Source: SIG673 sp964570105 (GTDB taxonomy: Bacteria > Bacillota > Clostridia > Oscillospirales > CAG-272). Taken from it: a DNA stretch of 21,402 nt. The stretch lies in the NCBI GenBank assembly GCA_964570105.1, contig CAZMWM010000024.1, forward strand, positions 1 to 21,402, written 5' to 3'. The notes beneath the pieces were generated by a model. That model worked only from the letters and a program-made list of their open reading frames with translations, ran no database searches and had not been told where the DNA came from. Below are positions 14,031-21,402 of the stretch, piece by piece; within the stretch, counting starts at the first letter, position 1; each line of letters opens with the position of its first letter. Position numbers and translations under genes: made by a program.

Positions 14031-14714
14031 TCATCTGTTAAGTATGAGCTTTGTCAACTCCACCGGCTCCACGATCTTACCGTCCTTATAAACGCGCATA
14101 TTACCGGATGCGATCTCATCTATAAGGATCACTTGACCGTTATTATAGCCAAATTCGAATTTGATATCCCAAAGCTCAAGACCGATAGTCTTAAGATCGT
14201 CGGCGACTATCTTCGTTATCTTAAGCGTCTGAGCCTTCATGCTTTCGAACATTTCGGGAGACATGATGCCCAAAGCGGCAAGCCCCTCTCCCGTAACGAG
14301 CGGATCACCCTTTTCGTCGTTCTTAAAGGTGCACTCCACATACCCACCTTCCAGCGGCGTACCGTCGTTTATATACTCACCGTATCTTCTTATAAAGCTA
14401 CCGGTAGCAACGAGACGGCATATCACCTCAAGTCCATGACCGAAAACGGTAGCCGGAAGCACCTCCATAGTTGCATTGTCAACGTCGGCGCTCACGTAGT
14501 GCGTCTTTATACCTGCTTTACGAAGAAGCTCAAAATAGTAAACGGAGGTTTGAAGATTTGCCTTGCCTATACCGTCGATCGTAAGTCCGACGGAATTTTC
14601 ACCGGGATCGAATACACCGTCCTTACCGGTGCAATCGTCCTTGAACTTCAGCATAACATTGCCGTTTTCAAGGCTGTAAACATCTTTGGTCTTTCCTGAA
14701 TAGATCTTTTTCAT
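14031..14714 (-). CDS. purC: SAICAR synthetase PurC
   Basis: PurC joins CAIR and aspartate using ATP to give SAICAR in de novo purine synthesis. The 227-residue protein starts MKKIYSGKTKDVYSLENGNV, the conserved GKTKDVY nucleotide loop. It carries VEVICR-like GLEVICRLVATGSFIRRYG (about 93-111) and the C-terminal LIDEIASGNMRVYKDGK, in place of the LIDEISPDTxR of Bacillus-type enzymes. This marks the shorter clade found in many Clostridia. The SD AAAGGGG lies about 8 nt before the ATG. No other pur gene is adjacent, so it lies outside a pur operon within this window. A possible promoter (TTGAGG, 18 nt, TACAAT on the minus strand near 14785-14818) is weak. Confidence 0.95.
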   Translation of the reverse strand: MKKIYSGKTKDVYSLENGNVMLKFKDDCTGKDGVFDPGENSVGLTIDGIGKANLQTSVYYFELLRKAGIKTHYVSADVDNATMEVLPATVFGHGLEVICRLVATGSFIRRYGEYINDGTPLEGGYVECTFKNDEKGDPLVTGEGLAALGIMSPEMFESMKAQTLKITKIVADDLKTIGLELWDIKFEFGYNNGQVILIDEIASGNMRVYKDGKIVEPVELTKLILNR

Positions 14715-14914
14715 TGCGCTTTCCCCTTTACATTTTGATTTTATGATCGGTCATCGCCGCAACCGATACGGATATTTTATCATTAAATTGTAAACATTTC
14801 TACATCGGCGCCTCAAAGTTTTATGCGTGAAAAAACTTTTATACATTTTTATAAAAAACAGCAATTTTTTGCAAACGTTTTTATCGATTTTTTCATTTAT
14901 ACGCAGATCGGTCG

Positions 14915-15823
14915 TCAATCCGAAAAATCTTCTCTGCGTTGCTCAAAAAGCTCAAAATACGCTCTGACGTTCTCCACCTCGCTCCAGCGCTTTGCCCTGA
15001 TAGGAAGTTCGTCCAGATCGTACACCTTTGCACCCTTGAGAGCAAGTAAAAACGGAGAATGCGTCGATATTATCAGCTGGCAGTTATAAAAACGCACCGC
15101 CTCCTCGAGATACGCGGCAAGCGCTCTTTGAAGCTTGGGAGAAAGAGAATTTTCCGGCTCATCAAGAAGATAGAGTGCATTCTCCCGTATCTGATCCGTA
15201 AAATACAGGTACGCGCTCTCTCCGTTCGATCTTCCGCTCAATTCGTTACCGGGCATCCTCCTTGAAGCATATTTTGACGGCGACGAATGAATGACCTCAC
15301 GTCTGCGTTTGAGTTTATCGTAATCATCGATACTGCGTATCCGCACCGGAACACCTGCCGCCGAAAGCTTCTTTTCGGCGCAATACTCCGCAAAAAAGCT
15401 TTCCCTCTGCTCCACGATCCCGGCATTTACGGCTCTGATATTCAAAAGAAAATCAAATACGTCGTCGCTCGCGATTATCTTACTGCTCTTAGGCAATCTT
15501 CCATTCTCGGCAAGCTCGTAATTGCATATATCGACGTAATCATTCATAAACGGCGCATCATTGAACATAGTCGGGCGGTCAAGATCCAATTTCTGCGCTA
15601 TGAGATTGAGAAGTGTCGATTTTCCAGAGTCATTACTGCCACACAGCAAAGTAATATGCTCAAATCTTAACTCATGAAGCCCCTTATCCGTAAAAAAGCG
15701 AAATGGGTGTATATTATTGTGAGAATAACAACCGGAATCGAGTTTGATATCATTTAAAAGGACATCATCCTCGGCACAAGCGCTCGGAAGAGTAAAGTTT
15801 TTAAGATAGATCATACTTATCAC
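14915..15823 (-). CDS. Stand-alone AAA/ABC-type ATPase
   Basis: A 302-residue soluble ATPase of the ABC-like AAA_21/COG3910 kind. It has Walker A GSNDSGKST (about 62-70), an ABC-like signature ELSGRSNGES, Walker B ALYLLDEPENSLSP and the H-loop IISTHSPF. All ATP-binding parts appear intact. No transmembrane or nuclease domain is fused, and no TOPRIM or HNH partner follows, so neither a transporter nor an OLD/Septu-type defence role is supported. The start is uncertain. AGGA stands 5 nt before GTG 15823, while ATG 15814 is 14 nt away. It lies 46 nt after the nicotinamidase-like gene and is probably in the same operon. Function is unknown beyond ATP hydrolysis. Confidence 0.85.
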   Translation of the reverse strand: MISMIYLKNFTLPSACAEDDVLLNDIKLDSGCYSHNNIHPFRFFTDKGLHELRFEHITLLCGSNDSGKSTLLNLIAQKLDLDRPTMFNDAPFMNDYVDICNYELAENGRLPKSSKIIASDDVFDFLLNIRAVNAGIVEQRESFFAEYCAEKKLSAAGVPVRIRSIDDYDKLKRRREVIHSSPSKYASRRMPGNELSGRSNGESAYLYFTDQIRENALYLLDEPENSLSPKLQRALAAYLEEAVRFYNCQLIISTHSPFLLALKGAKVYDLDELPIRAKRWSEVENVRAYFELFEQRREDFSD

Positions 15824-15869
15824 CAATATCCTTTCGGAGCCGAGTGGAGACAGACGCGATCGACGTGCG

Positions 15870-16388
15870 TCATTCTATCTCTATCTGGCACGCTCTCATT
15901 GCCGCAAGTGCAACACTGTGTGACTCGGGTGTCACTCCGGCGCAAGCATCCGCTATCACTCTGACGACGGTCTCGGGAAGCGCCGCCTTTATAAGCATCG
16001 CATTCGAGATGACGCATATATCGGTGCATAGTCCAACGAGCGTTACCGAACGTACACCTTCTTTTTCGTTTTCACTAACCAATAGCTCCGCAAGCGCAAT
16101 AGAACCGAACGTAGGCTTGTCTATTACGGCGTGAGCATGAGTGAGGTCGAGCTTATCGGTTATCTGCCATCCCCAAGTTGACTTTATGCAGTGAGGAACG
16201 GGCAAACGTCTGCCCTCCTGTGTATCCGGATACTCCGCACCGTGAGTGTCACGGGTAAATATGACCTTACCGTCAAACCCTCTGACTATCTCGGCGACTC
16301 TGTCGACTATAGCGACAGCCTCATCGGTCCCCAAAACGCCGTTGATAAAGTCATTCTGCATATCGACCACCACGAGTACATCATTCAT
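15870..16388 (-). CDS. Nicotinamidase-like cysteine hydrolase (isochorismatase fold)
   Basis: The 172-residue protein has the cysteine hydrolase triad: Asp9 (VVVDMQNDF), Lys91 (IDKPTFGS) and Cys125 (GLCTDICV). A metal site like that of PncA is suggested by Asp47, His49 and His66 (RDTHGAEYPD ... PVPHC). Nicotinamidases turn nicotinamide into nicotinate for NAD salvage. The spaced metal ligands favour PncA-like activity over other isochorismatase-fold enzymes, but substrate is inferred. The SD AAAGGA lies 11 nt before the ATG. Neighbours are the GH95 gene, 43 nt upstream, and the AAA ATPase, 46 nt downstream. Confidence 0.88.
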   Translation of the reverse strand: MNDVLVVVDMQNDFINGVLGTDEAVAIVDRVAEIVRGFDGKVIFTRDTHGAEYPDTQEGRRLPVPHCIKSTWGWQITDKLDLTHAHAVIDKPTFGSIALAELLVSENEKEGVRSVTLVGLCTDICVISNAMLIKAALPETVVRVIADACAGVTPESHSVALAAMRACQIEIE

Positions 16389-16431
16389 AACGTGTCATAT
16401 CCTTTCTTGCGTAAAAATATGCTTCTGTGAT

Positions 16432-18717
16432 TTAACGATACCTTACCTCCACGGCACGGTCAGCCTCGAGCCGCACGCGGTCGATCCGCTCTCCCAGCTG
16501 TACGAGCACCTCCTGCGCTATAGGCGAGCTTAGTCTGGCGTATTCTGCGTTGCCGTTCTTCCAAGCTATATCCACGGATACACACCCCTTTGCCCTAAGT
16601 CCGTGCACAGATCCGCTGTCAAGCTCCCGTGGCAAAGCGGGAAGTAATTTGATCTTTCCGTTTTCGCATTGCAAAAAGAGCATCAAAATAGCCGCTGTAA
16701 TACCGAAATTACCGTCTATCTGAAACGGCGGATGCGCGTCGAGCATATTCGGATACGTCCCACCGTTATGGAGGTCACAGACCAATACGTCTCCGGGAAC
16801 GAGCCTGAGCTGTCTTTTTATAAGCTTCATTGCGCGCTCTCCATCCTTGAGCTTAGCCCACAGGCAAGCCTTCCACGCAAGGCTCCAGCCCGTACCGTCA
16901 TTTCCTCTAACGTCAAGACTTCTTCTGAAAGCGTCAACTATCTTTGATTCAGATTCGGTAGAAACAAGCTCCCCCGGATAAAGTCCGTAAAGATGAGAAA
17001 CGTGACGGTGCTCCTTATCACATTCCTCGTATTCCTTATCCCATTCCATAAGTCTGCCAGTAGTATCTATATCAAATATGCACACCCTCGGCAATATCTT
17101 TGACAGACGCTCTGCAAATTCAGTATCGCAGTGAAGTATCTCGCATGAGCGTATACAGTTACGGAACAGATCCGCCACGATGCTCTGCGTCATCGTCGTA
17201 TAATGGGCTATCGCGCAAGCTTTCCCGTTAAACTTGTACGTATTTTCCGGAGATGTCGACGGAGATATCACCAGCCTTCCGTTTACCTCTCTGAGCATAC
17301 TGAGATAAAATTCTGCTGCTCCCTTCATAAGCGGATAAGCCGTATCACTCAAGTATTCACGGTCAAGCGTATACTCGTAATGCTCAAAAACACTGCGGCA
17401 GAGCCACCCCGATGCACCGCACCAATACGAATACACCGTGGTCCCACGAAAGACCTTTCCTTCTCCGTACCTTCCGACCGCCGCGGTATTTCCCCACAGA
17501 TCCGCATTATGATGAGCAACGTATCCGTCGGCATGATAATATTCCCGAGCGGTAGTCCGTCCGGTATCGGATATCTTTTTTACAAGCCCCACGATAGGCT
17601 CGTGAAATTCGGTAAGCCCACATGGAAGCGTGTTCCAATAGTTCATCTCGGTATTTATATTTACCGTATAATTCGATTTCCACGGCGGCGTGAGCTGTTC
17701 GTTCCATATTCCTTGAAGATTAGTGGCTTGGCTTCCGGGTGCGGACGATGAGACGGTAAGATATTTCCCGAAATTGAACAATAGCTCCACCGTTCCCGCT
17801 ACATTTTCACACGAAGCAAGTCTGCTCGATGTATCCCTGCCGTCCGTTCCGTCACTTATATCCACACTCGCTCTGCCGTACGCTTCGCTGAAATATTCCG
17901 TATGATCCGCATATACCGACGCATAGCCTGCCTCGAGACAACGGGAGCAATTGTGATAAGCTCGCTCCCTGTGATCGTTGCGATCTATGCGCGTATGGTC
18001 AGCGTAGCTTGTTTCGGCACTGAGATATACAGTCACATATTCCGCATTCTTTATCGCTATCCTATCATCTCCAAAGAACGCATCTCCGTCCGTCTCGAGC
18101 CTCACAATGACCGAAAAACCCATCCCGTCGTTTCCGTAATCGTATATTCCGTTTCTGTTCATCCCGGACGGACAACGACCGCTCAGGATGAGAGCTTCTT
18201 TTTCAACGAACACGCGGTTTTTCAATTGCGAAGAGAGCTTCAAGCTCAGCTCCGACGGTCTTGAAAATTCAACGCGCGTCACCAAGCACCTATACTTATA
18301 CGACACGAGATGCTTTGTGATATGCTCCGCACATTCCGTCACCGCGATACCGTTACGCATATCGAGACTTCTCCGATAAGCATCGGTAATGACGGCATCG
18401 GAGGAATATTCAAGATACATATCCACCATCGGAAGATACGTCGCCGTATCCGGAGAAACAAAGCCCGTCTCAAGAGCCTCCTCCGCTCCGCCCGGATCGC
18501 CGGCATCCATTCTGCGCATCGCTTCAAGATAAGCTTCGTAAGCGCCTTCTCTCACGAAACGAGTAGGCTTTCCGCTCCAAAGCGTATCGTGATTGAGAGA
18601 TAGCCTTTCGGTGCGAATACCGCCGTATACCATCGCTCCCAACGAACCGTTTCCTATCGGCAATGCTTCATTGAAGCAACCTGCCGGAGAGGTATATCTG
18701 AGAGTATGCTCATTCAT
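16432..18717 (-). CDS. Glycoside hydrolase family 95 (alpha-L-fucosidase type)
   Basis: A 761-residue GH95 enzyme; members are inverting alpha-1,2-L-fucosidases, some alpha-L-galactosidases. The N-terminal domain starts with the family motif FNEALPIGNGSLGAMVYGG (15-33) and LNHDTLWSGKP. The catalytic (alpha/alpha)6 barrel has NINTEMNYW (353-361). There N353 and N355 match the activating asparagines N421/N423 known in Bifidobacterium AfcA. SPSTSPEN follows, with Glu491 as likely acid, and FQIDGNFG has Asp668. All key residues seem present. No signal peptide is visible, so it probably acts inside the cell on imported fucosylated oligosaccharides. The SD GAAGGAG is about 12 nt before the ATG. It follows the glycosyltransferase by 61 nt. 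Confidence 0.93.
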   Translation of the reverse strand: MNEHTLRYTSPAGCFNEALPIGNGSLGAMVYGGIRTERLSLNHDTLWSGKPTRFVREGAYEAYLEAMRRMDAGDPGGAEEALETGFVSPDTATYLPMVDMYLEYSSDAVITDAYRRSLDMRNGIAVTECAEHITKHLVSYKYRCLVTRVEFSRPSELSLKLSSQLKNRVFVEKEALILSGRCPSGMNRNGIYDYGNDGMGFSVIVRLETDGDAFFGDDRIAIKNAEYVTVYLSAETSYADHTRIDRNDHRERAYHNCSRCLEAGYASVYADHTEYFSEAYGRASVDISDGTDGRDTSSRLASCENVAGTVELLFNFGKYLTVSSSAPGSQATNLQGIWNEQLTPPWKSNYTVNINTEMNYWNTLPCGLTEFHEPIVGLVKKISDTGRTTAREYYHADGYVAHHNADLWGNTAAVGRYGEGKVFRGTTVYSYWCGASGWLCRSVFEHYEYTLDREYLSDTAYPLMKGAAEFYLSMLREVNGRLVISPSTSPENTYKFNGKACAIAHYTTMTQSIVADLFRNCIRSCEILHCDTEFAERLSKILPRVCIFDIDTTGRLMEWDKEYEECDKEHRHVSHLYGLYPGELVSTESESKIVDAFRRSLDVRGNDGTGWSLAWKACLWAKLKDGERAMKLIKRQLRLVPGDVLVCDLHNGGTYPNMLDAHPPFQIDGNFGITAAILMLFLQCENGKIKLLPALPRELDSGSVHGLRAKGCVSVDIAWKNGNAEYARLSSPIAQEVLVQLGERIDRVRLEADRAVEVRYR

Positions 18718-18778
18718 ATCTTTAAAACGCTCCTTCGCATATTACTCGGCGCGTATACCGTACGAAATACGCCGGTCG

Positions 18779-19888
18779 TTACTCAAGTCCGACTATGAAA
18801 TCGGCAAGCTTACCCGCCGCATCCGCATGTCCCATGGAAGCCGCCGCGGCGTTCATCCTCTCACGCGCCTTCTCATCGGACAAAAACTGCCAGACCAGCT
18901 CTTCCACCGGAGAGTTGCTCGATATTCCCATAGCGGCTCCGGTATTTATAAGAAATGCGGAATTGCGCTCCTCATGCCCCGGAATCGGTGTGGTAAGTAT
19001 CAGTGGCAGACTTTTTGAAAGCGCCTCGGATACGGACAGTCCGCCGGGCTTTGATACTATACAGTCGGACGCATCCATCATGAGCGGTATATTATCGGTA
19101 AATCCCACCGCGAGCCGCGGATGCTTGTTTTTTACCGAACGGATCTTTTTCAGTTCTTTTTCGTTGTTTCCGCAGACTACGATCATCTGGAAGCATTTGC
19201 GGATGCGGTCTATCCTTGCGACCGTTTCCGATATTCCGCCGTATCCCATGCTACCGCCCATCACCATTATCACGGGCTTATCCTCAAGAAGTCCGAGCCG
19301 TCTGCGCGCCTCCGCTTTTTCCACCTTTATGAGAAACTCCTCCCGTATCGGTATACCGAACGGCAACAATTGAGCGCTTTTTAAGCTTTTTTTCGCACAC
19401 TGCCATTCCAAGCGCTCGGACGGCAACACAAAATAGTCAAACATCGGGATATCTTCCCAATACGGATGCACCGTAAAATCCGTAACAACACCGATAGTGA
19501 CTGCGCTTATCCTGTTTTCGCTTTTAAGTATTCCGACAGACAGACCTGCGAAGATATGCGTACAAACGATAACATCCGGCGAAAACTCATTTATCAGCTT
19601 TTCGAGCTTATTTGCGATAACTCTGTACGGAAGCTTCGAAAATGACTTCGGATCGGTATCCGGAGCACGCTTTTCGAGCTTTTTGTATACCACGGAATAC
19701 GGCACCGACAACTTGTCTATACTCAAAAGATATCCGCAGGAAAGGACAGTGCCAAGCATATTGCTGACGTAATAGCAAGCGTCCACCACCTTACATTCCG
19801 CGCCTCGCCTCTCAAGCTGGGCTGCAAGCGCTCGGGCGGTGTTATTATGCCCCTCGCCTGCCGTTACCGTAAGCACCAAAACTCTCAT
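18779..19888 (-). CDS. Diacylglycerol glycosyltransferase, UgtP/MGDG synthase family
   Basis: A 369-residue GT28-type glycosyltransferase. Its N-terminus (MRVLVLTVTAGEGHNNTARAL) is the MGDG synthase acceptor-side motif. The C-terminal half holds VIMVMGGSMGYGG and the nucleotide-sugar motif SKPGGLSVSEALSKSLPLIL followed by PGHEERNSAFL. Relatives such as UgtP add glucose or galactose to diacylglycerol to make membrane glycolipids and the lipoteichoic acid anchor. They act at the inner face of the membrane. ATG 19888 is chosen because GGAGA precedes it by about 7 nt and it matches the family start. The frame extends 12 codons further, to 19924, without an SD. It leads the operon with GH95, behind its own promoter. 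Confidence 0.9.
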   Translation of the reverse strand: MRVLVLTVTAGEGHNNTARALAAQLERRGAECKVVDACYYVSNMLGTVLSCGYLLSIDKLSVPYSVVYKKLEKRAPDTDPKSFSKLPYRVIANKLEKLINEFSPDVIVCTHIFAGLSVGILKSENRISAVTIGVVTDFTVHPYWEDIPMFDYFVLPSERLEWQCAKKSLKSAQLLPFGIPIREEFLIKVEKAEARRRLGLLEDKPVIMVMGGSMGYGGISETVARIDRIRKCFQMIVVCGNNEKELKKIRSVKNKHPRLAVGFTDNIPLMMDASDCIVSKPGGLSVSEALSKSLPLILTTPIPGHEERNSAFLINTGAAMGISSNSPVEELVWQFLSDEKARERMNAAAASMGHADAAGKLADFIVGLE

Positions 19889-19955
19889 AAAAAAATCTCC
19901 ATTCTCACGCCAACAGGGGCGCAAACGACGTATTTATAAACGTCTCATCGCACTA

Positions 19956-19984
19956 AGTATAGCACATATCTTCGCGAAAATCAA
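19956..19984 (-). promoter_or_regulatory. Sigma-A promoter of the glycosyltransferase-GH95 operon
   Basis: On the minus strand TTGATT (19984-19979), a 17-nt spacer and TATACT (19961-19956), with TGC before the -10. The leader of about 60 nt holds a GACGT/ACGTC hairpin and a CGCC/GGCG pairing just before the SD. Confidence 0.85.
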
Positions 19985-20032
19985 CCTAATTATCGCGCAA
20001 GTAAAATATTTTTTTGAATTTTTAAAAAACAC

Positions 20033-20061
20033 TTGACAAATCAACTTATTTATGATATAAT
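20033..20061 (+). promoter_or_regulatory. Consensus sigma-A promoter of the rpmG-secE-nusG-rplK operon
   Basis: TTGACA at 20033-20038, exactly 17 nt, and TATAAT at 20056-20061, preceded by TGA (extended -10), with an A/T-rich upstream tract. This is the strongest promoter in the window, as expected for translation genes. Start is predicted near 20068. The 19889-20191 gap holds this promoter, the divergent one and a 5' hairpin. Confidence 0.93.
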
Positions 20062-20067
20062 TTGGTT

Positions 20068-20090
20068 ACCTCTGCGATGAGGTCTTTTTT
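20068..20090 (+). promoter_or_regulatory. Hairpin and T-run at the predicted 5' end of the rpmG operon
   Basis: ACCTC (20068-20072) pairs with GAGGT (20079-20083) around TGCGAT and is followed by CTTTTTT. It begins at the predicted +1, so the RNA would start inside the stem. It looks like a tiny terminator. It could also be a 5'-end protecting hairpin, since termination this close to the start is unlikely. Confidence 0.5.
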
Positions 20091-20191
20091 GTGTGCTGAC
20101 TTTTTCGTTCGGAGGGAGATCATACGGCTCGAGATCGCGCTTTTTGTCGCGTGACCGATGCCGCGAATCAAAAATTCAGGAGGTGCAACCA

Positions 20192-20341
20192 GTGAGAGTC
20201 AAGATCACTTTGGCTTGTTCGGAATGCAAGCAGCGCAATTACGATACCATGAAAAATAAGAAAAACGACCCTGACAGACTTGAGTTCAACAAATACTGCA
20301 AGTTCTGTCGCAAACACACTCTCCATAAGGAAACGAAGTAA
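20192..20341 (+). CDS. rpmG: 50S ribosomal protein L33
   Basis: L33 of 49 residues, a small component of the large ribosomal subunit. The zinc-binding form is present: CSEC (9-12) and CKFC (36-39), two CxxC pairs. The start is GTG at 20192 with AGGAGG about 8 nt upstream. The frame continues upstream to 20093, but that part has no support. The stop is 14 nt before the secE start. Confidence 0.96.
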   Translation: MRVKITLACSECKQRNYDTMKNKKNDPDRLEFNKYCKFCRKHTLHKETK

Positions 20342-20355
20342 AGGAGGGGCGCTTG

Positions 20356-20676
20356 ATGTCAGATATTGAAAACAGCACCGAGCTTGTAAACGAGACCGAA
20401 GAGACCGTCGTAGCTACCGAAGTCAAGGTCACCGAGAAAAAGAGCAAGAAAGCGTCTGAGGAAAAGCCCGGATTTTTCGCTCGTTTAAGAGAAAAGCTCA
20501 AGAAGTTCTGGAAAAATTACAAAAGTGAACTGAAAAAGATCACTTGGTACTCTCGCAAACAGACACTGTACAGCACACTATTGGTTCTCGTTTGCATAAT
20601 CGTTGCCGCAACGTTCGTCGGAATTTTGGATTACGGATTTTCAATGGCGATCGAAGGTCTCGGCAAAATAATGTAA
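20356..20676 (+). CDS. secE: Preprotein translocase subunit SecE
   Basis: SecE is the small clamp subunit of the SecYEG channel. The 106-residue protein has an acidic N-terminal extension (about 1-45), a basic amphipathic helix (FFARLREKLKKFWKNYKSELKKITW) with the conserved KKITWYSRKQT segment, and one membrane helix (STLLVLVCIIVAATFVGILDY). The N-terminal extension makes it longer than the minimal Gram-positive form (about 60 residues). ATG 20356 is preferred over the TTG one codon earlier, with AGGAGGGG 6 nt upstream. A tRNA-Trp gene, sometimes found between rpmG and secE in Firmicutes, is absent. Confidence 0.95.
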   Translation: MSDIENSTELVNETEETVVATEVKVTEKKSKKASEEKPGFFARLREKLKKFWKNYKSELKKITWYSRKQTLYSTLLVLVCIIVAATFVGILDYGFSMAIEGLGKIM

Positions 20677-20687
20677 GGTGGATTGCA

Positions 20688-21212
20688 ATGAGTGATTTCA
20701 GCGATGCTATCCCGGAGATACATTGGTACGTGGTCCACACTTATACCGGGTATGAAAACAAGGTAAAGGCAAGCCTCGAGAAGCTCGTGGAAAACCGCAA
20801 CCTTTCAAGCGATATCGTCGACATACAGATCCCGATAGAAAAGGTCAAAGACGGCGATAAAGAGCGCGAAAACAAGGTGTTTCCGAGTTATGTTCTCGTA
20901 AAAATGCTTATGAACGATGCCAATTGGCACGTCGTGCGTAATATCACGGGAGTCACGGGATTTGTAGGTCCCGGATCCAAGCCCGTTCCGCTTACGGACG
21001 ACGAGGTCGCAAGGATCGGCGTCGAAATACGCGTCATCAACCTTTCGTATAACGTTGGCGATAACATCAAGATCGTCAACGGTCCTCTTTCCGGTTTTTC
21101 CGGTGTCGTGCAGTCGATATCCGAGGACAAAAAGAAGGTAAGCGTACTTGCATCCATGTTCGGACGCGAAACTACAGTCGAGCTTGACTCCGATCAGGTA
21201 GAGCTTGCGTAG
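20688..21212 (+). CDS. nusG: Transcription termination/antitermination factor NusG
   Basis: NusG binds RNA polymerase and controls pausing, termination and coupling to translation. The 174-residue protein has the NGN domain (HWYVVHTYTGYENKVKASLE ... FPSYVLVKM ... NITGVTGFVGPG) and a C-terminal KOW domain (VGDNIKIVNGPLSGFSGVV). Length is typical. The start is ATG 20688, with AAGGTGG about 6 nt upstream and the secE stop 12 nt away. The frame is open far upstream, overlapping secE, but the NGN start fits 20688. Confidence 0.96.
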   Translation: MSDFSDAIPEIHWYVVHTYTGYENKVKASLEKLVENRNLSSDIVDIQIPIEKVKDGDKERENKVFPSYVLVKMLMNDANWHVVRNITGVTGFVGPGSKPVPLTDDEVARIGVEIRVINLSYNVGDNIKIVNGPLSGFSGVVQSISEDKKKVSVLASMFGRETTVELDSDQVELA

Positions 21213-21248
21213 TTCTTAGTTGGCAACAGCGTTCTGCGCTAATGCTAT

Positions 21249-21331
21249 TGTGGGAGGAAGAAAATCTTTATATCTTCCGAAAACCCAGTATGCCTCGGAG
21301 ATAGCATCCGAAGGCAACAGAAATAACCACA
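21249..21331 (+). promoter_or_regulatory. Structured leader before rplK, possible L1-binding ribosomal leader
   Basis: In the 137-nt nusG-rplK gap TGTGG (21249-21253) pairs with CCACA (21327-21331) and encloses two hairpins. One is GGAAGA/TCTTCC; the other is GCCTCGGA with TCCGAAGGC (one bulged A). This is a three-way junction, with the closing stem placed just before AGGAGG (21334-21339), the rplK SD. The TGTGGGAGG start and position fit an autoregulatory leader of the L11/L1 operon, where L1 binds its own mRNA. That binding is inferred. Confidence 0.55.
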
Positions 21332-21349
21332 TCAGGAGGAATAAACAAA

Positions 21350-21402
21350 ATGGCAAAGAAGATAACCGGGTATATAAAGCTTCAGATCCCGGCAGGAAAA
21401 GC
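21350..21402 (+). CDS. rplK: 50S ribosomal protein L11, 5' part (cut by window end)
   Basis: ATG at 21350 follows AGGAGG by 10 nt. The first 17 codons read MAKKITGYIKLQIPAGK, the conserved L11 N-terminus. The rest lies outside the window. L11 is part of the GTPase-associated centre of the large subunit. Confidence 0.95.
   Translation, partial: MAKKITGYIKLQIPAGK

Noticed and set aside
14811..14905. Small RNA or promoter cluster in the A/T-rich purC-AAA gap
   Set aside because: An inverted repeat AAAGTTTT/AAAACTTT is present (14815-14839), but it has no T-run in the right place and no clear promoter hexamers.
14915..15823. Anti-phage defence gene (OLD or Septu type)
   Set aside because: Only a lone ATPase is present, with no TOPRIM, HNH or other nuclease beside it; the neighbours are metabolic genes.
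20093..20191. N-terminal extension of L33
   Set aside because: L33 is about 49 residues in the family, and AGGAGG correctly precedes GTG 20192.

Overview
The window looks like chromosomal DNA of an anaerobic, probably gut-associated member of the Bacillota, class Clostridia. The evidence is a SpoIIIAH-type sporulation gene, an apparently PPi-dependent phosphofructokinase, strong AAAGGA-type Shine-Dalgarno (SD) sites, near-consensus sigma-A promoters, an rpmG-secE-nusG-rplK operon start, and cytoplasmic-type glycan-degrading enzymes. I see no phage, integrase, transposase or CRISPR array. Most genes are core functions.

Layout. (1) 1-1943, minus strand: a PPi-type phosphofructokinase behind a strong promoter, then a doubtful 55-codon ORF and a 59-residue YtxH-like protein ending at a hairpin. 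(2) 2070-3373, plus: a cysteine desulfurase with its own promoter, converging on a lone SpoIIIAH-like gene (minus). (3) 4159-9574, plus: a 90-residue unknown, a leucine-rich-repeat protein without a signal peptide, ligA and obgE, probably co-transcribed. (4) 9650-10667, plus: a promoter-hairpin-T-run unit and then an AraC regulator, convergent with a heparinase II/III-family gene (minus, 10745-12592). (5) tRNA-Val(GAC) with promoter and terminator, followed by an inverted heptanucleotide repeat region. (6) 13182-19984, minus: a long directon read as lipid glycosyltransferase, GH95 fucosidase, nicotinamidase-like hydrolase, AAA ATPase, purC, radC. The first four are closely spaced behind one promoter. 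(7) 20033-21402, plus: a consensus promoter, then rpmG (L33), secE, nusG, a structured leader and the start of rplK (L11).

The heparinase-family enzyme and the GH95 fucosidase both lack signal peptides. Together with an AraC regulator they suggest intracellular breakdown of imported host or dietary oligosaccharides, although no transporter is in the window.

The most unusual signal is a repeated 5'-leader design before obgE and araC. Each has a 17-nt identical SD block, a hairpin with related arms between SD and start codon, and exactly 33 nt from AAGGA to ATG. Other non-coding signals worth a second look are the mirrored heptad repeats after the tRNA, the hairpin RNA unit before araC, a hairpin at the predicted +1 of the rpmG operon, and a three-way-junction leader before rplK. 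All functions rest on reading motifs by eye; no database search was run.
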